Below are positions 24,608 to 35,200 of a DNA stretch of 49,011 bases, one piece after another. Position numbers and translations under genes: made by a program. Source of the DNA: Anaerococcus pacaensis 9403502. GTDB lineage: Bacteria; Bacillota; Clostridia; Tissierellales; Peptoniphilaceae. The stretch spans positions 11,978 through 60,988 of the forward strand of contig HG326664.1 in NCBI GenBank assembly GCA_000308255.3. Reading direction: 5' to 3'. The notes beneath the pieces were generated by a model. That model searched no databases. It had not been told where the DNA came from and worked only from the letters and a program-made list of their open reading frames with translations. Every line of letters begins with the position of its first letter. The first letter of the stretch is position 1.

Positions 24608-25948
24608 TTATCTTTCTACCTCTTTCCCATAGTAATTTTCATAGTTTTTTCTATACTGAACTAGGTCAGAAAATTGTTCTTTATTCAAAGAATACTCTTG
24701 CATAAGGGTGTTCTTTTTTTCTTGCAATTCATCTAGTTTGATTAATATTTCTTTCGTATTTGGGAGCTTTTTATAGTTTTCTAAAATTTCTTTAGCGGCT
24801 ATTTTATAGACAGAGAGTTCACTATAATATTCCTCTGCAAATTGTTTATCATTAGGATTTTTCTTGTGGTATTTATATATTTCACGATACTTATTTATAG
24901 TATTTATATTTTCCATATCTTGGGATAAACTCTTCATCTCAGTTTCAATTTTCTTTATTTTATCTAATAAGCTTTGTCTATCATCAGCAGATTTTTTGAT
25001 CAGGTCATCGAGTTGAGTAATTGAATTAATTCCTTGTTCTCTCAATTTAATTATTGAATCAGCCATTGTTTTGATATTATGTTTTCTTGCCCAAACTTCG
25101 TAACCTTTAGAGGATTTTGCTTTTTCATTAGTAGATATATCAATAACATTTCCTACACGCTTTTTAGTAGGATTAGCTTTATTTTTAATTGCTAAATCTA
25201 TTCTTTCTTTGATTTTTTCTTCAGTATAATCTTCTCCGATAGTCTTCGATCTTGTAAATCTTTGCTTATCTTTATGACGAAAAGCAATGTGTTTACCAAA
25301 CTTAATTTCATAATCAATAGATTTCATATTATCTAAAAATTCTTCCCACGATTTAGACTTATTAATCATTCTGTCTATATCAAATTGCAGTTTAGACTTC
25401 CAAGAATTTCCTTTATTATTTTGGTCATATTCGTACCAAGATTTACCAGCAGTTTTATATTTTCTTTTGTAAGCTTCATAGTATTTATCAATGACTGAAA
25501 GCTTATTTTCTTTACACAATTCATCACTTTGATACCTAATTTTATGGTAAGACTTTTTGTTAGATTGGTAGCATTTACCAGTCTTGTAATTAACATTATT
25601 AAAAATAATATGGTTATGGATATGTCCTCTATCTATATGAGTTGCAAGAACAAACTCATAATCTTCTTTTAAAATTTTCTTACATAATTCCATACCAATT
25701 TCGTGAGCTTTTATAGGATCAACCTCTCCTGGTAGAAAAGATTGAATTAAATGTCTAGCCAAAACTGTACCTTTAGTATCATTGTCTTCTCGTGTTTTCA
25801 TAAATTGAATATGGGCTGTAGATGGGTGGCATTTGAATGAAGATACTAAGACTTTTTCATCAGTTTTTTCACTATTAGTAATGTAATCTATTGCCAAGTT
25901 TAGAGTTGATTTTATAGGATGTATTTTTGTAATTGCCAAACTAATCAC
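24608..25948 (-). CDS. MobA-type relaxase (relaxase/mobilization nuclease domain)
   Basis: 446 residues. N-terminal domain: AITKIHPIKSTLNLAIDYI, with Tyr as a likely nicking residue, and the metal-binding triad motif HIDRGHIHNHIIFNNVN near residue 100. Middle and C-terminal part: DNA-binding-like and long coiled coil (~290-440). It would nick oriT and lead transfer of mobilizable DNA. Its start overlaps mobC by 8 bases. Full length and apparently intact, unlike most mobility genes around it. Confidence 0.88.
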   Translation of the reverse strand: MISLAITKIHPIKSTLNLAIDYITNSEKTDEKVLVSSFKCHPSTAHIQFMKTREDNDTKGTVLARHLIQSFLPGEVDPIKAHEIGMELCKKILKEDYEFVLATHIDRGHIHNHIIFNNVNYKTGKCYQSNKKSYHKIRYQSDELCKENKLSVIDKYYEAYKRKYKTAGKSWYEYDQNNKGNSWKSKLQFDIDRMINKSKSWEEFLDNMKSIDYEIKFGKHIAFRHKDKQRFTRSKTIGEDYTEEKIKERIDLAIKNKANPTKKRVGNVIDISTNEKAKSSKGYEVWARKHNIKTMADSIIKLREQGINSITQLDDLIKKSADDRQSLLDKIKKIETEMKSLSQDMENINTINKYREIYKYHKKNPNDKQFAEEYYSELSVYKIAAKEILENYKKLPNTKEILIKLDELQEKKNTLMQEYSLNKEQFSDLVQYRKNYENYYGKEVER

Positions 25949-26297
25949 CAGAACTTTCTTTTGATTTATTAAGAAGTAGGGAATGGATCTGCCATATTTC
26001 TCTTGATAATTTTTCTATCTGCTTATTCATTGATTCAATTTCATTTTTGTAAATAACACCAGTTGTATTAGTTGCTTTTGCAATCTGGTTTATGTTATTT
26101 GTTGCATTTGAAAGTAACCATTGCAGGTTTCTAAATGGTTCTAAATCTACAACATAAATTTCTTTTTCTAATACGCATTTTCTAAGAAAGTGGGACATAG
26201 TTTTGCAATTTGCAAGTTTCATTTTCTTTTCAAAAACTTCCTTTTCTTCCTTAGTTAATTTTATTTCTATTCTTTCATTTCTAAATCTATTTGCCAT
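25941..26297 (-). CDS. MobC-like relaxosome protein
   Basis: 118 residues from ATG 26297 (MANRFRNERIEIKLT), chosen because AAAGGAG lies 6 bases before it; the frame is open further upstream without a ribosome site. N-terminal ribbon-helix-helix type strand (RIEIKLTKEEKEVFEKKMK), central LRKCVLEKEI, then NINQIAKATNTTG typical of MobC. It should bind oriT and help MobA nick. Confidence 0.85.
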   Translation of the reverse strand: MANRFRNERIEIKLTKEEKEVFEKKMKLANCKTMSHFLRKCVLEKEIYVVDLEPFRNLQWLLSNATNNINQIAKATNTTGVIYKNEIESMNKQIEKLSREIWQIHSLLLNKSKESSGD

Positions 26298-26542
26298 TTT
26301 ATTCTCCTTTATAAATATATTTCGGGGTCTTAGGGTTCTACCTAACAAGGTAAAAATTAAAAAAATGGAGCATTCCGTAAAGGTTTGCTCCATTAATTTT
26401 TTCGTAAGTGTCCGTACACTTACTGTGCTTGCTATTAAAGTTATAAGCGTTAAGCGTGTATTAAGTTATAATCAATTATACCGCATTTATTGATGCAAAT
26501 AAACAATATATGATAAATTTAGAGGTCTGTTGCAAAATTTAC
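26298..26542. other. oriT-like region upstream of mobC
   Basis: Non-coding DNA before mobCA holding two strong inverted repeats: ATGGAGCA/TGCTCCAT (26365-26393; with flanking A/T tracts it can also terminate) and GTAAGTGT-CCGT-ACACTTAC (26404-26423), followed by the near-repeats ATAAGCGTTAAGCGTG. Placement and structure fit an origin of transfer for MobA; the nic site is not identifiable by eye. Confidence 0.55.
26524..26541. repeat. IS6-type terminal inverted repeat relic
   Basis: GGTCTGTTGCAAAATTTA resembles the GGTTCTGTTGCAAAGTTT end of IS6-family elements (IS1216/IS257/IS26). It lies at the left edge of the metallophore locus. No transposase or second end is visible. Confidence 0.45.
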
Positions 26543-26672
26543 TTTTAAATAGGGACTTTTATAAGTATAATGAGATAGTATAAAGATTAAGGAAATCATT
26601 TTTTAAGTTCTTGAATTTTGTATTTATCAAATTTGGATATAATTATTTTTATTTTTGAGGGAGGGGTAATCC

Positions 26673-27044
26673 ATTTTACACAGAGAATTTGCAGAGGAAA
26701 ATTATTTAGAAGCTATATATATTTTATCTTTGGGAAAAGATGAAGTAAGAAACATGGATCTTGCTAATTACTTAGAGTATAAAAGACCTACTGTTACAAG
26801 AATGTTAAAGAAACTTGAAAATAAAGGGCTGATTATTTATGGCGAAGATAAAATAATTCGTTTAACAGAGGAGTCAAAAACATTTTGCGAAAAAATGTAT
26901 ACAAGGCATAAATATTTAACGAATGTATTTATAAGACTTGGAATAGATGAAAAAAAAGCTGAAAATGAAGCTTGTCTTATAGAGCATGTTATTTCTGATG
27001 AAACTTTTGAAAAATTAAAAAAACATTTCGATTATAATTTATAA
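26673..27044 (+). CDS. DtxR-like metal-dependent repressor, apparent ATT start
   Basis: 123 residues if it starts at ATT 26673, 8 bases after GGAGG; the in-frame stop at 26667 rules out anything longer. From ATT the protein reads LHREFAEENYLEAIYILSL, the canonical DtxR/MntR N-terminus; a later TTG (26730) would cut off the first helix of the winged HTH and has no ribosome site. The DNA-binding part is NYLEYKRPTVTRMLKKLENKGL. Metal ligands of the dimerisation domain are plausible (E, H in YTRHKYL, CLIEHVISDE). No SH3-like third domain. It precedes the siderophore genes and is the natural regulator of the TTAG-N6-CTAA sites. Confidence 0.8.
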   Translation: MLHREFAEENYLEAIYILSLGKDEVRNMDLANYLEYKRPTVTRMLKKLENKGLIIYGEDKIIRLTEESKTFCEKMYTRHKYLTNVFIRLGIDEKKAENEACLIEHVISDETFEKLKKHFDYNL

Positions 27045-27045
27045 T

Positions 27046-27091
27046 AAATAGCATAGATGACTCGCATAGATGAGATATCTATGCTATTTTT
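27046..27091 (+). terminator. Terminator between repressor and biosynthetic operon
   Basis: AAATAGCATAGAT and ATCTATGCTATTT, perfect 13 bp stem, T-rich end. A partial repeat GCATAGATGA occurs in the loop. Confidence 0.85.
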
Positions 27092-27129
27092 ATCTTTAAA
27101 ATTATATTTTTAAAAACACCTTAAACCTA

Positions 27130-27158
27130 TTGATAAAAGTTATCAAATGGTATATAAT
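27130..27158 (+). promoter_or_regulatory. Consensus SigA promoter of the metallophore operon
   Basis: TTGATA (27130-27135), 17 bases, TATAAT (27153-27158). The -35 box is inside the perfect palindrome TTGATAA-AAG-TTATCAA (27130-27146), a second possible operator. Confidence 0.85.
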
Positions 27159-27166
27159 AATTTTGA

Positions 27167-27182
27167 GTTAGCCGGTACTAAC
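27167..27182. promoter_or_regulatory. Metal-repressor box 1, at the transcription start
   Basis: GTTAGCCGGTACTAAC, a TTAG-N6-CTAA palindrome 8 bases after the -10 box. Matches the site at 40274-40289 in spacing and arms and resembles DtxR/IdeR half-sites (TTAG...CTAA). Confidence 0.65.
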
Positions 27183-27207
27183 AGAAAACAAATAAAAAGG
27201 TGAATTT

Positions 27208-27960
27208 ATGTCAAAAAACTTTGAAATACTAAATAAAGAAATTAATGAAAATAATATAATAGCAAATCTTTTTATATTCCCATTTGCAGGTGGTGGGGTG
27301 TCTGCCTTTAGAAAATGGAAAGATGAATTTGAAGATATAAAATTACTTGTTGCCCAATATCCAGGAAGAGAAAGTAGATTTTCTGAAAAGGCTATAAGTG
27401 ATATTAACATCTTAGTAGATAATCTATTTGAAGATATGAAAGAAAATTTTGATTTTAGAAAACCTTACTATTTGTTTGGACACAGTATGGGAACAAAAAT
27501 AGTATATGAATTAGCATTAAGAATTAAAAATTCGGATTACATAAATCCAAGAGGAATAATTATATCTGGAGGGCGTGCTCCATTATATAAAGAACCTCAT
27601 CCAATTTATCATCTTGACGATGACGGATTTATAGAAGGCTTGAGAAGATATGAAGGAACACCAAAAGAAATTCTAGCTAATAAGGATTTAATTTCCATTT
27701 TCTTACCAACGCTTAGGGTAGATTTTGTAATAGATGAAGACTATCAAGACACAAAATTTGAGAAATTAGAATCACCTATACTAGGTCTTATGGGAGATAA
27801 AGATCAAGAAATGACTTTAGATGAACTTATAAAATGGCAAGATTATACCACAAAAGAATTCACTTATAGATATATCGATGGCAAGCATATGTTTGTAAAC
27901 ACATCTCCTGATAGTGTCATTAAAGAGATAAAAGAGTTTATAAAAGTAAATGAAAATTGA
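27208..27960 (+). CDS. Type II thioesterase of NRPS locus
   Basis: 250 residues; AAAGGTG ribosome site. GrsT/RifR family: N-terminal FIFPFAGGGVSAFRKW, QYPGRESRF, active site GHSMG (Ser ~92), Asp in MGDKDQEM and His in IDGKHMF. It removes stalled or wrong acyl groups from carrier-protein arms. First gene of the biosynthetic operon; its end overlaps the PPTase start by 11 bases. Confidence 0.9.
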   Translation: MSKNFEILNKEINENNIIANLFIFPFAGGGVSAFRKWKDEFEDIKLLVAQYPGRESRFSEKAISDINILVDNLFEDMKENFDFRKPYYLFGHSMGTKIVYELALRIKNSDYINPRGIIISGGRAPLYKEPHPIYHLDDDGFIEGLRRYEGTPKEILANKDLISIFLPTLRVDFVIDEDYQDTKFEKLESPILGLMGDKDQEMTLDELIKWQDYTTKEFTYRYIDGKHMFVNTSPDSVIKEIKEFIKVNEN

Positions 27961-28642
27961 AGAATATGAAATAAGAAAAATTAATGATTTTCTTACTTTA
28001 GAAGGTTTAAAAGATAAATTAGCTAGTAATAATTTAATACTAATTAAGGCTTATACAGATAAATTATTAGAAGAAAAATTACTTCCTTATTTAACTAAAG
28101 AGGAGATAATAAAATCAAAGGATTATAAATCAGAAATAGCAAAAATTAATTATATAGCATCAAGGGCAATACTTAATTTGAGCTTAAAAGGTTTACTCGA
28201 AAAAGGAATTAATGATTTAAGAGTCAAGAGGGATAAAAACAATAAGCCTTATGTAGAAAACACTCTAGGATTAAAGTTTAACATATCCCATACAGAAGAC
28301 TTGGTCTTGTTAGCTTTTTCTAAAATAGAAGTAGGAATAGATGTTGAAAAAATAAATTATCAATTTGAGTTTAAGGATATATTAGAAAATTGTTTTACTA
28401 AAGATGAAATTATAAATATAGATAATAACATAATCAGTTTTTATAGATATTGGACTGCAAAAGAAGCCTATCTTAAATGTGATGGTATTGGTCTTGTAAG
28501 GAATTTAAAAGAGATTGAAATAATTTCTTTTGGAAATGAATTTATAGAAATTAATGATAGTAAAAGGAATACAATAAGTAGATTAAAGTCATTAAACTAT
28601 GATGACAAATATTTCGGGGCAATATGCTTGGAGGAAAATTAA
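27950..28642 (+). CDS. Sfp-type 4'-phosphopantetheinyl transferase
   Basis: 230 residues. Motifs LKFNISHTEDLVLLAFS, VGIDVEKI (Mg-binding Asp/Glu) and FYRYWTAKEAYLKCDG, the WxxKEAxxK signature. It converts apo ArCP and PCP domains to holo form. The stop overlaps the AMP-ligase start (TAATG). Confidence 0.92.
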   Translation: MKIEEYEIRKINDFLTLEGLKDKLASNNLILIKAYTDKLLEEKLLPYLTKEEIIKSKDYKSEIAKINYIASRAILNLSLKGLLEKGINDLRVKRDKNNKPYVENTLGLKFNISHTEDLVLLAFSKIEVGIDVEKINYQFEFKDILENCFTKDEIINIDNNIISFYRYWTAKEAYLKCDGIGLVRNLKEIEIISFGNEFIEINDSKRNTISRLKSLNYDDKYFGAICLEEN

Positions 28643-30228
28643 TGAACATTGAATTAAAAGAAAAATTAGAAAAAATTTATGATGAACAAGTATGGCTGCA
28701 TATGACCTTAGGAGAATTTATTGAAGATTGTGCTAAAAAATATGGGGATAAAATTGCCTTAGTAGATGGAGATGTTGAACTTTCATATCAAGAATTAAAT
28801 AGAAAAGCTTGCCAATATGCCAATGGTTTATTGAAAGCTGGATTTAAAAAGGGAGATAGAATCGTTCTTCAACTTCCTAATTGCCATGAATTTGTTATTA
28901 TCCTTTTTGCCATGTTTAAGATTGGTTTGATTCCTGTATTATCACTTCCAGCTCATAGGAAAAATGAAATAAAGGGAATATTAGAAAAATCAGGGGCAAA
29001 AGCATATATAGCTAAGGATAAATATCTTGGCTTTTCATATGTGGATATGATTAGAGAAGTAAGAGAAGAATTAAATATAGATTTTGAAGTTTATATTCTT
29101 GGGGATAATCAAGGATATAAAAATTTTTACAATCTTAGCGATAAAGATTCTCTATATCAACATATGGATGTTGACTATAAAGAAATAGGATTATTACTTT
29201 TATCGGGTGGTACAACTGGGATACCAAAATTGATACCAAGGAGACACTGCGATTATATCTATGTAGCAAAAGAAACGGCAAAGAGATGTAAAATGAATCA
29301 AGACAGTATCTATCTAGCTTCTCTTCCTATTGCTCACAACTTTCCTTTATGTTGCCCAGGGATATTAGGGACATTTTTTATAGGAGGCAAAGTTGTTTTA
29401 TGCCCAGTAACAAGTCCAGATGAAATCTTGCCTTTAATTGAAGAAGAAAAGGTTACTATAACAGGCTTAGTTCCTGCTATGGCAAATATATGTATAGATT
29501 TTATAAAGGAAGATGATTACGATATATCTTCATTAAAGGTCCTTCAAGTTGGAGGTTCGGTTTTAGAAGAAAAGCTTGCAGAAAAAATAGAAAGAGAATT
29601 TGGGTGTAAATTACAACAAATTTTCGGAATAGCTGAAGGTCTGATTATGACAACTTCTTTAGATGATGATAGTAAAACTATATTTACAACTCAAGGTAAA
29701 CCTATAAGTGAGTTTGATGAATTGTTAATAGTTGATGAATATGGAGAAGAAGTCAAAGATGAAGATTACGGAGAACTTATAGTTAGAGGCTCTTACACAA
29801 TTTATGGCTATTATAAGCTCCCAGAAGTAAATAAAAGATGTATAGACAAAGATTTATATTTCAAAACTGGAGATAAGGCAAGGAAACTAAAAGATGGGAA
29901 TTATCAGGTAGTTGGAAGAATGTCAGAAACAATAAATAGGGCTGGAGAAAAAATCACCCCTTCTGAAATTGAAGATATTTTACTATCCAATGAGAATATA
30001 GGAGATGTTCAAGTTGTAGGAGTACCTGATGAACTTTTGGGAGAAAAAATAGGAGTATTCATATTAAAAGATGAGAAGGACGAACTCTCATTAGAAGATA
30101 TCAGGACATTTCTAGCAAATAAGAATGTAGCGGAATTTAAATTACCAGATTCTATAAAATATATAGATTCATGGCCGCTAACTGCTTTGGGGAAAATTGA
30201 TAGAAATAAATTAAAAAGAATAGAGTGA
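28642..30228 (+). CDS. Aryl-acid-AMP ligase (salicylate/2,3-DHB type, EntE/YbtE-like)
   Basis: 528 residues from ATG 28642 (GGAGG 7 bases before), usual size for DhbE/YbtE. A3 motif LLLSGGTTGIPKLIPRRHCDY, the characteristic form of aryl ligases; SLPIAHNFPLC, QQIFGIAEGL, YFKTGDKARK, and GRMSETINRAGEKITPSEIE. It activates an aromatic acid and loads it on the ArCP of the next protein. The choice of salicylate versus dihydroxybenzoate cannot be made by eye. No ring-forming isochorismate enzymes are nearby. Confidence 0.92.
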   Translation: MNIELKEKLEKIYDEQVWLHMTLGEFIEDCAKKYGDKIALVDGDVELSYQELNRKACQYANGLLKAGFKKGDRIVLQLPNCHEFVIILFAMFKIGLIPVLSLPAHRKNEIKGILEKSGAKAYIAKDKYLGFSYVDMIREVREELNIDFEVYILGDNQGYKNFYNLSDKDSLYQHMDVDYKEIGLLLLSGGTTGIPKLIPRRHCDYIYVAKETAKRCKMNQDSIYLASLPIAHNFPLCCPGILGTFFIGGKVVLCPVTSPDEILPLIEEEKVTITGLVPAMANICIDFIKEDDYDISSLKVLQVGGSVLEEKLAEKIEREFGCKLQQIFGIAEGLIMTTSLDDDSKTIFTTQGKPISEFDELLIVDEYGEEVKDEDYGELIVRGSYTIYGYYKLPEVNKRCIDKDLYFKTGDKARKLKDGNYQVVGRMSETINRAGEKITPSEIEDILLSNENIGDVQVVGVPDELLGEKIGVFILKDEKDELSLEDIRTFLANKNVAEFKLPDSIKYIDSWPLTALGKIDRNKLKRIE

Positions 30229-30240
30229 AAGGAGCAGAAC

Positions 30241-32181
30241 ATGGAATTTGATCCGGGAAAAGAAATTAAACTAATAATTGAAAAATGGTTAAAAGATACC
30301 TTGAAGAAATCAGACATAAAAGAAAATGACAATTTAATAGAAAAAGGCTTAAGTTCCATGCAAGTAATGCAACTTTCAGGAATTCTTAAAAAAGAAGGAC
30401 TTAGAATATCCTTCGCAAAGCTCATTGAGAAGCCTACACTTAATTCATGGTTTGACCTAGTAGCTAATTCAAAAATTATTAAGAAACATTCAAAAGATAA
30501 TAAGAAATCAAATGATGGCAAAGATTCATTCAATCTTACAGATGTTCAATATTCTTATTTTATAGGCAGAAGTGATGATCAAACTCTAGGTGGAGTGGGT
30601 TGTCATGCCTATATTGAAATAGATGGAAAAGATATAGATTATAAAAGATTGAATGATGCATGGAATAAACTTCAATATAGACATCCAATGCTCAGAGCAA
30701 GATTCACAGAGGATGGAAAACAAGAAATATTAGATAAACCTTTTAGTGAAGAAATTGAAGTTTTTGACTTGTCTAACTTAGATAAAGAAGAAACCAAAAT
30801 TAGACTAGATGAAATACGAGAAAATTTATCGCATAGAAAACTTAGAGTAGAAATGGGAGAAGTCGCAGGATTAAAACTTGCAAACTTGTCACATAATAGA
30901 AATAAAATTTTCTTTGATTTGGATTTGTTAGTTGCTGACGTAATGAGTCTGAGCCATATTTTAAAAGAATTAGGAGAATTGTATTTAGGAAAAGAATTAT
31001 ACAATCTAAACAGTTATACTTTTAAAGACTATATAAATAATCTTGAAGTAGACTCTGAAATTTATAAAAAAGACCAAGAGTTTTGGAAAGAAAAAATAGA
31101 CTCATTTGAGATAGAAAGACCTAATTTACCATTAAAGAAAGCTCCTGAACAAATTAAAGAAACGAGATTCACTAGAAGAAAACGAGTTATTGAAAAAGAT
31201 AAATGGAGCAAAATAAAAGAGCTTGCAGCAAGCTATAAATCTACGCCATCAATGGTTTTATTAACTGCGTATGCTTTAATTCTAGAAAGATGGACTAACC
31301 AAGATAAGTTTTTTATAAATTTACCATTATTTAATAGAGATCTTTCAAACGAAAACCTGAAAGATATGGTGGCAGACTTTACAAATATCTTATTAGTAGA
31401 ACATGAAAGAAAAAATGATACTTCTTTCCTAGAAACTTTGAATAGAATAAGCGAAACCTTTATAGACAATGCTAGTCATTCATCTTATAGTGGAGTTAAA
31501 GTTCAAAGGGATATATCAAAGTCGCAAGGTTCAAGCCTTAATGTAGCACCTGTAGTTTTTGCGTGTAACATAGATTATCCACTAGAAACTGAAACTTCAA
31601 GTAAAGCTTTGGGCAAAATTACATATATGGTATCACAAACCCCAGGAGTATGGTTAGATTTCCAATCTTATATAAAAGATGGAGATTTAGTATTATGCTG
31701 GGACAGTGTAGATGAACTTTTCCCTGAAAAAATGTTAGATGACATGTTAAATTCTTTAGAAGAACAACTTTTAAGACTAACTAAATATGATGATTGGATT
31801 GCAAAAAATGAAATTTCAAATAATTATTTACAATATAGAGAGTATAAAGAGTGTAATTTTAATTATAATAAGCATAAAAGTATTGATGCACCTGTAGATG
31901 AAAAGTCGAGAGTTGATGCAATAAATCTAACAGTAACACAAAACAAAATAATTGCTATATGGAAAAAGCATCTAGATATGAGAGAAATATCTATTTATGA
32001 TAATTATTTTAAAATTGGAGGTGATAGCTTAAAAGCAATGGGTATAATCAATGAAATTAAAAGAGTTTTTAAATTAGAAAACCAAATTTCAATGAACTTA
32101 ATATTTACAAATCTAACAATAGAAAGAATATCGGATAAGATTGATGAAATTCTTGAAGATATAGAAGTTTATTCAATTTAA
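30241..32181 (+). CDS. NRPS: ArCP - heterocyclization (Cy) - PCP, no adenylation domain
   Basis: 646 residues; AAAGGAG site. Residues 1-75 are the aryl carrier (GLSSMQVMQL, pantetheine Ser ~39). Residues ~95-520 are a Cy domain: FNLTDVQYSYFIGRSD, YRHPMLRARF and FDLDLLVADVMSLSHIL, where the DxxxxDxxS motif marks Cy rather than ordinary C domains. Residues ~560-640 are a PCP with KIGGDSLKAMG (Ser ~593). HMWP2 and PchE have an A domain between Cy and PCP; here it is absent, so the cysteine must be loaded in trans by the A domain of the next protein. Product stage: aryl-thiazoline on the PCP. Confidence 0.93.
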   Translation: MEFDPGKEIKLIIEKWLKDTLKKSDIKENDNLIEKGLSSMQVMQLSGILKKEGLRISFAKLIEKPTLNSWFDLVANSKIIKKHSKDNKKSNDGKDSFNLTDVQYSYFIGRSDDQTLGGVGCHAYIEIDGKDIDYKRLNDAWNKLQYRHPMLRARFTEDGKQEILDKPFSEEIEVFDLSNLDKEETKIRLDEIRENLSHRKLRVEMGEVAGLKLANLSHNRNKIFFDLDLLVADVMSLSHILKELGELYLGKELYNLNSYTFKDYINNLEVDSEIYKKDQEFWKEKIDSFEIERPNLPLKKAPEQIKETRFTRRKRVIEKDKWSKIKELAASYKSTPSMVLLTAYALILERWTNQDKFFINLPLFNRDLSNENLKDMVADFTNILLVEHERKNDTSFLETLNRISETFIDNASHSSYSGVKVQRDISKSQGSSLNVAPVVFACNIDYPLETETSSKALGKITYMVSQTPGVWLDFQSYIKDGDLVLCWDSVDELFPEKMLDDMLNSLEEQLLRLTKYDDWIAKNEISNNYLQYREYKECNFNYNKHKSIDAPVDEKSRVDAINLTVTQNKIIAIWKKHLDMREISIYDNYFKIGGDSLKAMGIINEIKRVFKLENQISMNLIFTNLTIERISDKIDEILEDIEVYSI

Positions 32182-32201
32182 TAAAAGAAAGGATGGATTT
32201 A

Positions 32202-35200
32202 ATGAGTATAACAGAATTACTAGATATTTTAAACAATAAAAATATAGTTGTTTGGAAAGAGGGTTGTAACGTAAAGTTTAAAGCACCTAAGGGGAGTTTA
32301 ACAGATGAATTAAAAGAACAACTTAAGATTAATAAATCAATGCTTTTAGAATATTTGGATAAAGAAAAAAATGTATATTTTAAAAGAGACGATGTAAATC
32401 GTTATGAAGAATTTGATTTAACAGAAATACAGAGTTCATATTTATTGGGAAGAAATAAAGCATTTGAATTGGGTGGTGTGGGTTGCCATGGGTATATGGA
32501 AATTGAATATAACGAGCTTTTAGATAAGAAAAAAATAGAGATAGCATGGAATAAAGTCATAAAAAAACACGATATGCTTAGAGCAATCATATATAAGAAT
32601 GGTAAACAAAAAGTACAAAAGGATGTACCATTTGTTGAAGTTGAAGAGAATTTTTCAATAGATGAAAAAGAATTAGTTTTGAGGGAGAAATTAGCCAACA
32701 AACAGTATAAAATTGGTGAATGGCCAATGTGTGATATTGCAATAACTAAAATAAATGAAAAAACGTTGCTTCACTTTTCTGTTGATATGATAGTTGCTGA
32801 CTATATAAGCATGAATATCATATTGAAAGATTTAGAAGATTTTTATTATAACCCCGAAAAAGAAGCGTGTAATTCTAATAGCTATAGAGATATCGTTATA
32901 TATGAAAAAGGGAGAAAACAAAATAAAAGTGCTAATAGCCAAGAAGATAAAAAATATTGGGAAAATAAGATAGGAAATATGGGAAACGCACCATTCTTAC
33001 CGACACTAAAGACTGTAGATATAGAAGATAGCTCTTTTCTTCAAAAAAGTATATTTTTAAATGAAGACATGTGGAGTAAACTCTCTGATTTGTCAAAAAA
33101 TATTGGTGTAACAGTTTCGGCTTTGGTTATGTCAGTATTGTCAGAAATAGTATATTACTGGTCAGGCACAAATAAATTTTGCATAAACACCACTTTATTT
33201 AAGAGGAGTTCTTTAAATATAAAAGATATTAATGAAATAGTGGGAGATTTTACGGATGTGAATGTATCGGCAATAGATATAGACAGTAAATTAACATTTA
33301 AAGATAGAATAATAAATCTACAAAAGAATTTATGGATGGATATGGAGCATAACTCATTTTCTGGAGTTGAAGTGTTAAGAATGCTTAGCAGATTAAAAGG
33401 TGAGAGTGTTGTAGTGCCGTTAGTTTTTACAAGCACAGTTGGTCTGTCAAATGAAAATGACGTATTGCTAAAGCGAAAAGTCAATTATAAAATCAGCCAA
33501 ACACCTCAAGTTTATATTGATTGTCAGTTAGCAGAGGAAAGGACAGGAGCTAGAATAAATTGGGATATTAGAAAATTTGTGTTTGATCAAGTTGTTATCG
33601 ATGAAATGTTCGCAGGTTTTGTAAATATAATTAATGGACTATGTAAAAATCCGCATAAAATTCTAGTTTTGAAAAATCCAGTGGAATTACCTGAAAATAT
33701 TCTGCAAGTTAGAAATGATATTAATTCAACACAAAGAAATTTTCCAAAAAGAACTTTAGGAGATGGATTTTTAAAAATGCTAAATAAAAATCCAGAGAAA
33801 ACAGCTCTAGTTTTCAAGGGACATACTTATTCTTATAGAAAATTAAGCTTGTATGTTAGTTCGATAATGGAAGTATTAAAAAACAATAAAATAGGATATG
33901 GAGATAGAATAGCAGTTAATATTGAAAAAAATGAGTGGCAGATTGCATCTGTACTAGCTATTGTATTAAGTGGCGCTGTATATGTCCCAATAGACGTAGA
34001 TCAGCCTATTAATAGAAAAAACAAGATTCTAAAAAAGGCAGATGTTAAAGTGGTTCTATCATGTGATGAAGAGTTGAGTAATTCTGAATTTAAAAATATA
34101 AATTTACACAATATTTCTTTAAGTGAATTTTGTAGCATGAAAGATTTAAATTTAGAGAAATATTATATGGATGATGCTTATGTAATCTTTACTTCTGGAA
34201 CTACCGGTGAACCTAAGGGCGTAAGAATAACGCATGATGCAGCTATGAATACAATAATTGATGTCAATGAGAGATATAGGATACAAGAAACAGACGTGTT
34301 TTTGGGGTTAGCGAAATTATCTTTTGATTTATCGGTATATGATATATTTGGGTGTTTTGATATTGGAGGAACATTAGTACTACCAGAATCAGATAAAACA
34401 AATAATTCAAAGTATATTTATGATTTAATGTTGCTTCATAGAGTAACTATTTGGAACTCTGTGCCAGCTCAAATGCAACTAATAGTTAATTATTTAGAGG
34501 CATCTGAAAAAATAAAAAAGAGTGAATATTTAAGACTATGTATGCTGTCGGGAGATTGGATTCCAACAAATTTACCAAGCAGAGTATACAATATTTTTGA
34601 AAATGTGAAGCTTGTCAGCATGGGAGGGGCTACAGAAGCATCCATTTGGTCTATCTATTATGATATAGATAAAAATGAGAAGTTTGATATTAGTGTTCCA
34701 TATGGATATCCTATGTCAAATCAAAAATTTTTTATTTTAAACAGAGATTTAAATCCTTGCCCTGACTATGTTAAAGGTGGATTGTATATTGGCGGTAAGG
34801 GAATATCCAAGGGATACATTGGAGATGAAAAATTAAATAAAGAACAATTTATAAGAAGAAAAGATGGAGGAATCATTTATAAAACAGGTGATACAGGTTA
34901 TTATTTAAAAAATGGTTTAATTATTTTTACTGGTAGAGAGTCTGGAGATGGACAAATAAAAATTCATGGATATAGAATAGAATTATCAGAAATAGAGGAT
35001 GCAATTGTTTCTTATAACAAAGTAGATTCTGCACAAGTTGTATATACAAAAGGGAAATCTTTAGATGGTAGAATAAATGCTGTGGTTACTCCTAAGATTA
35101 AAAGTTATGTATCTAATGATCTTTATTTGTGTTGTGATGAAATTGAATTTTTAAAAAAGTTAGAATCAAGTGTCTTAGAGAATATGAATCTTAATTTACT

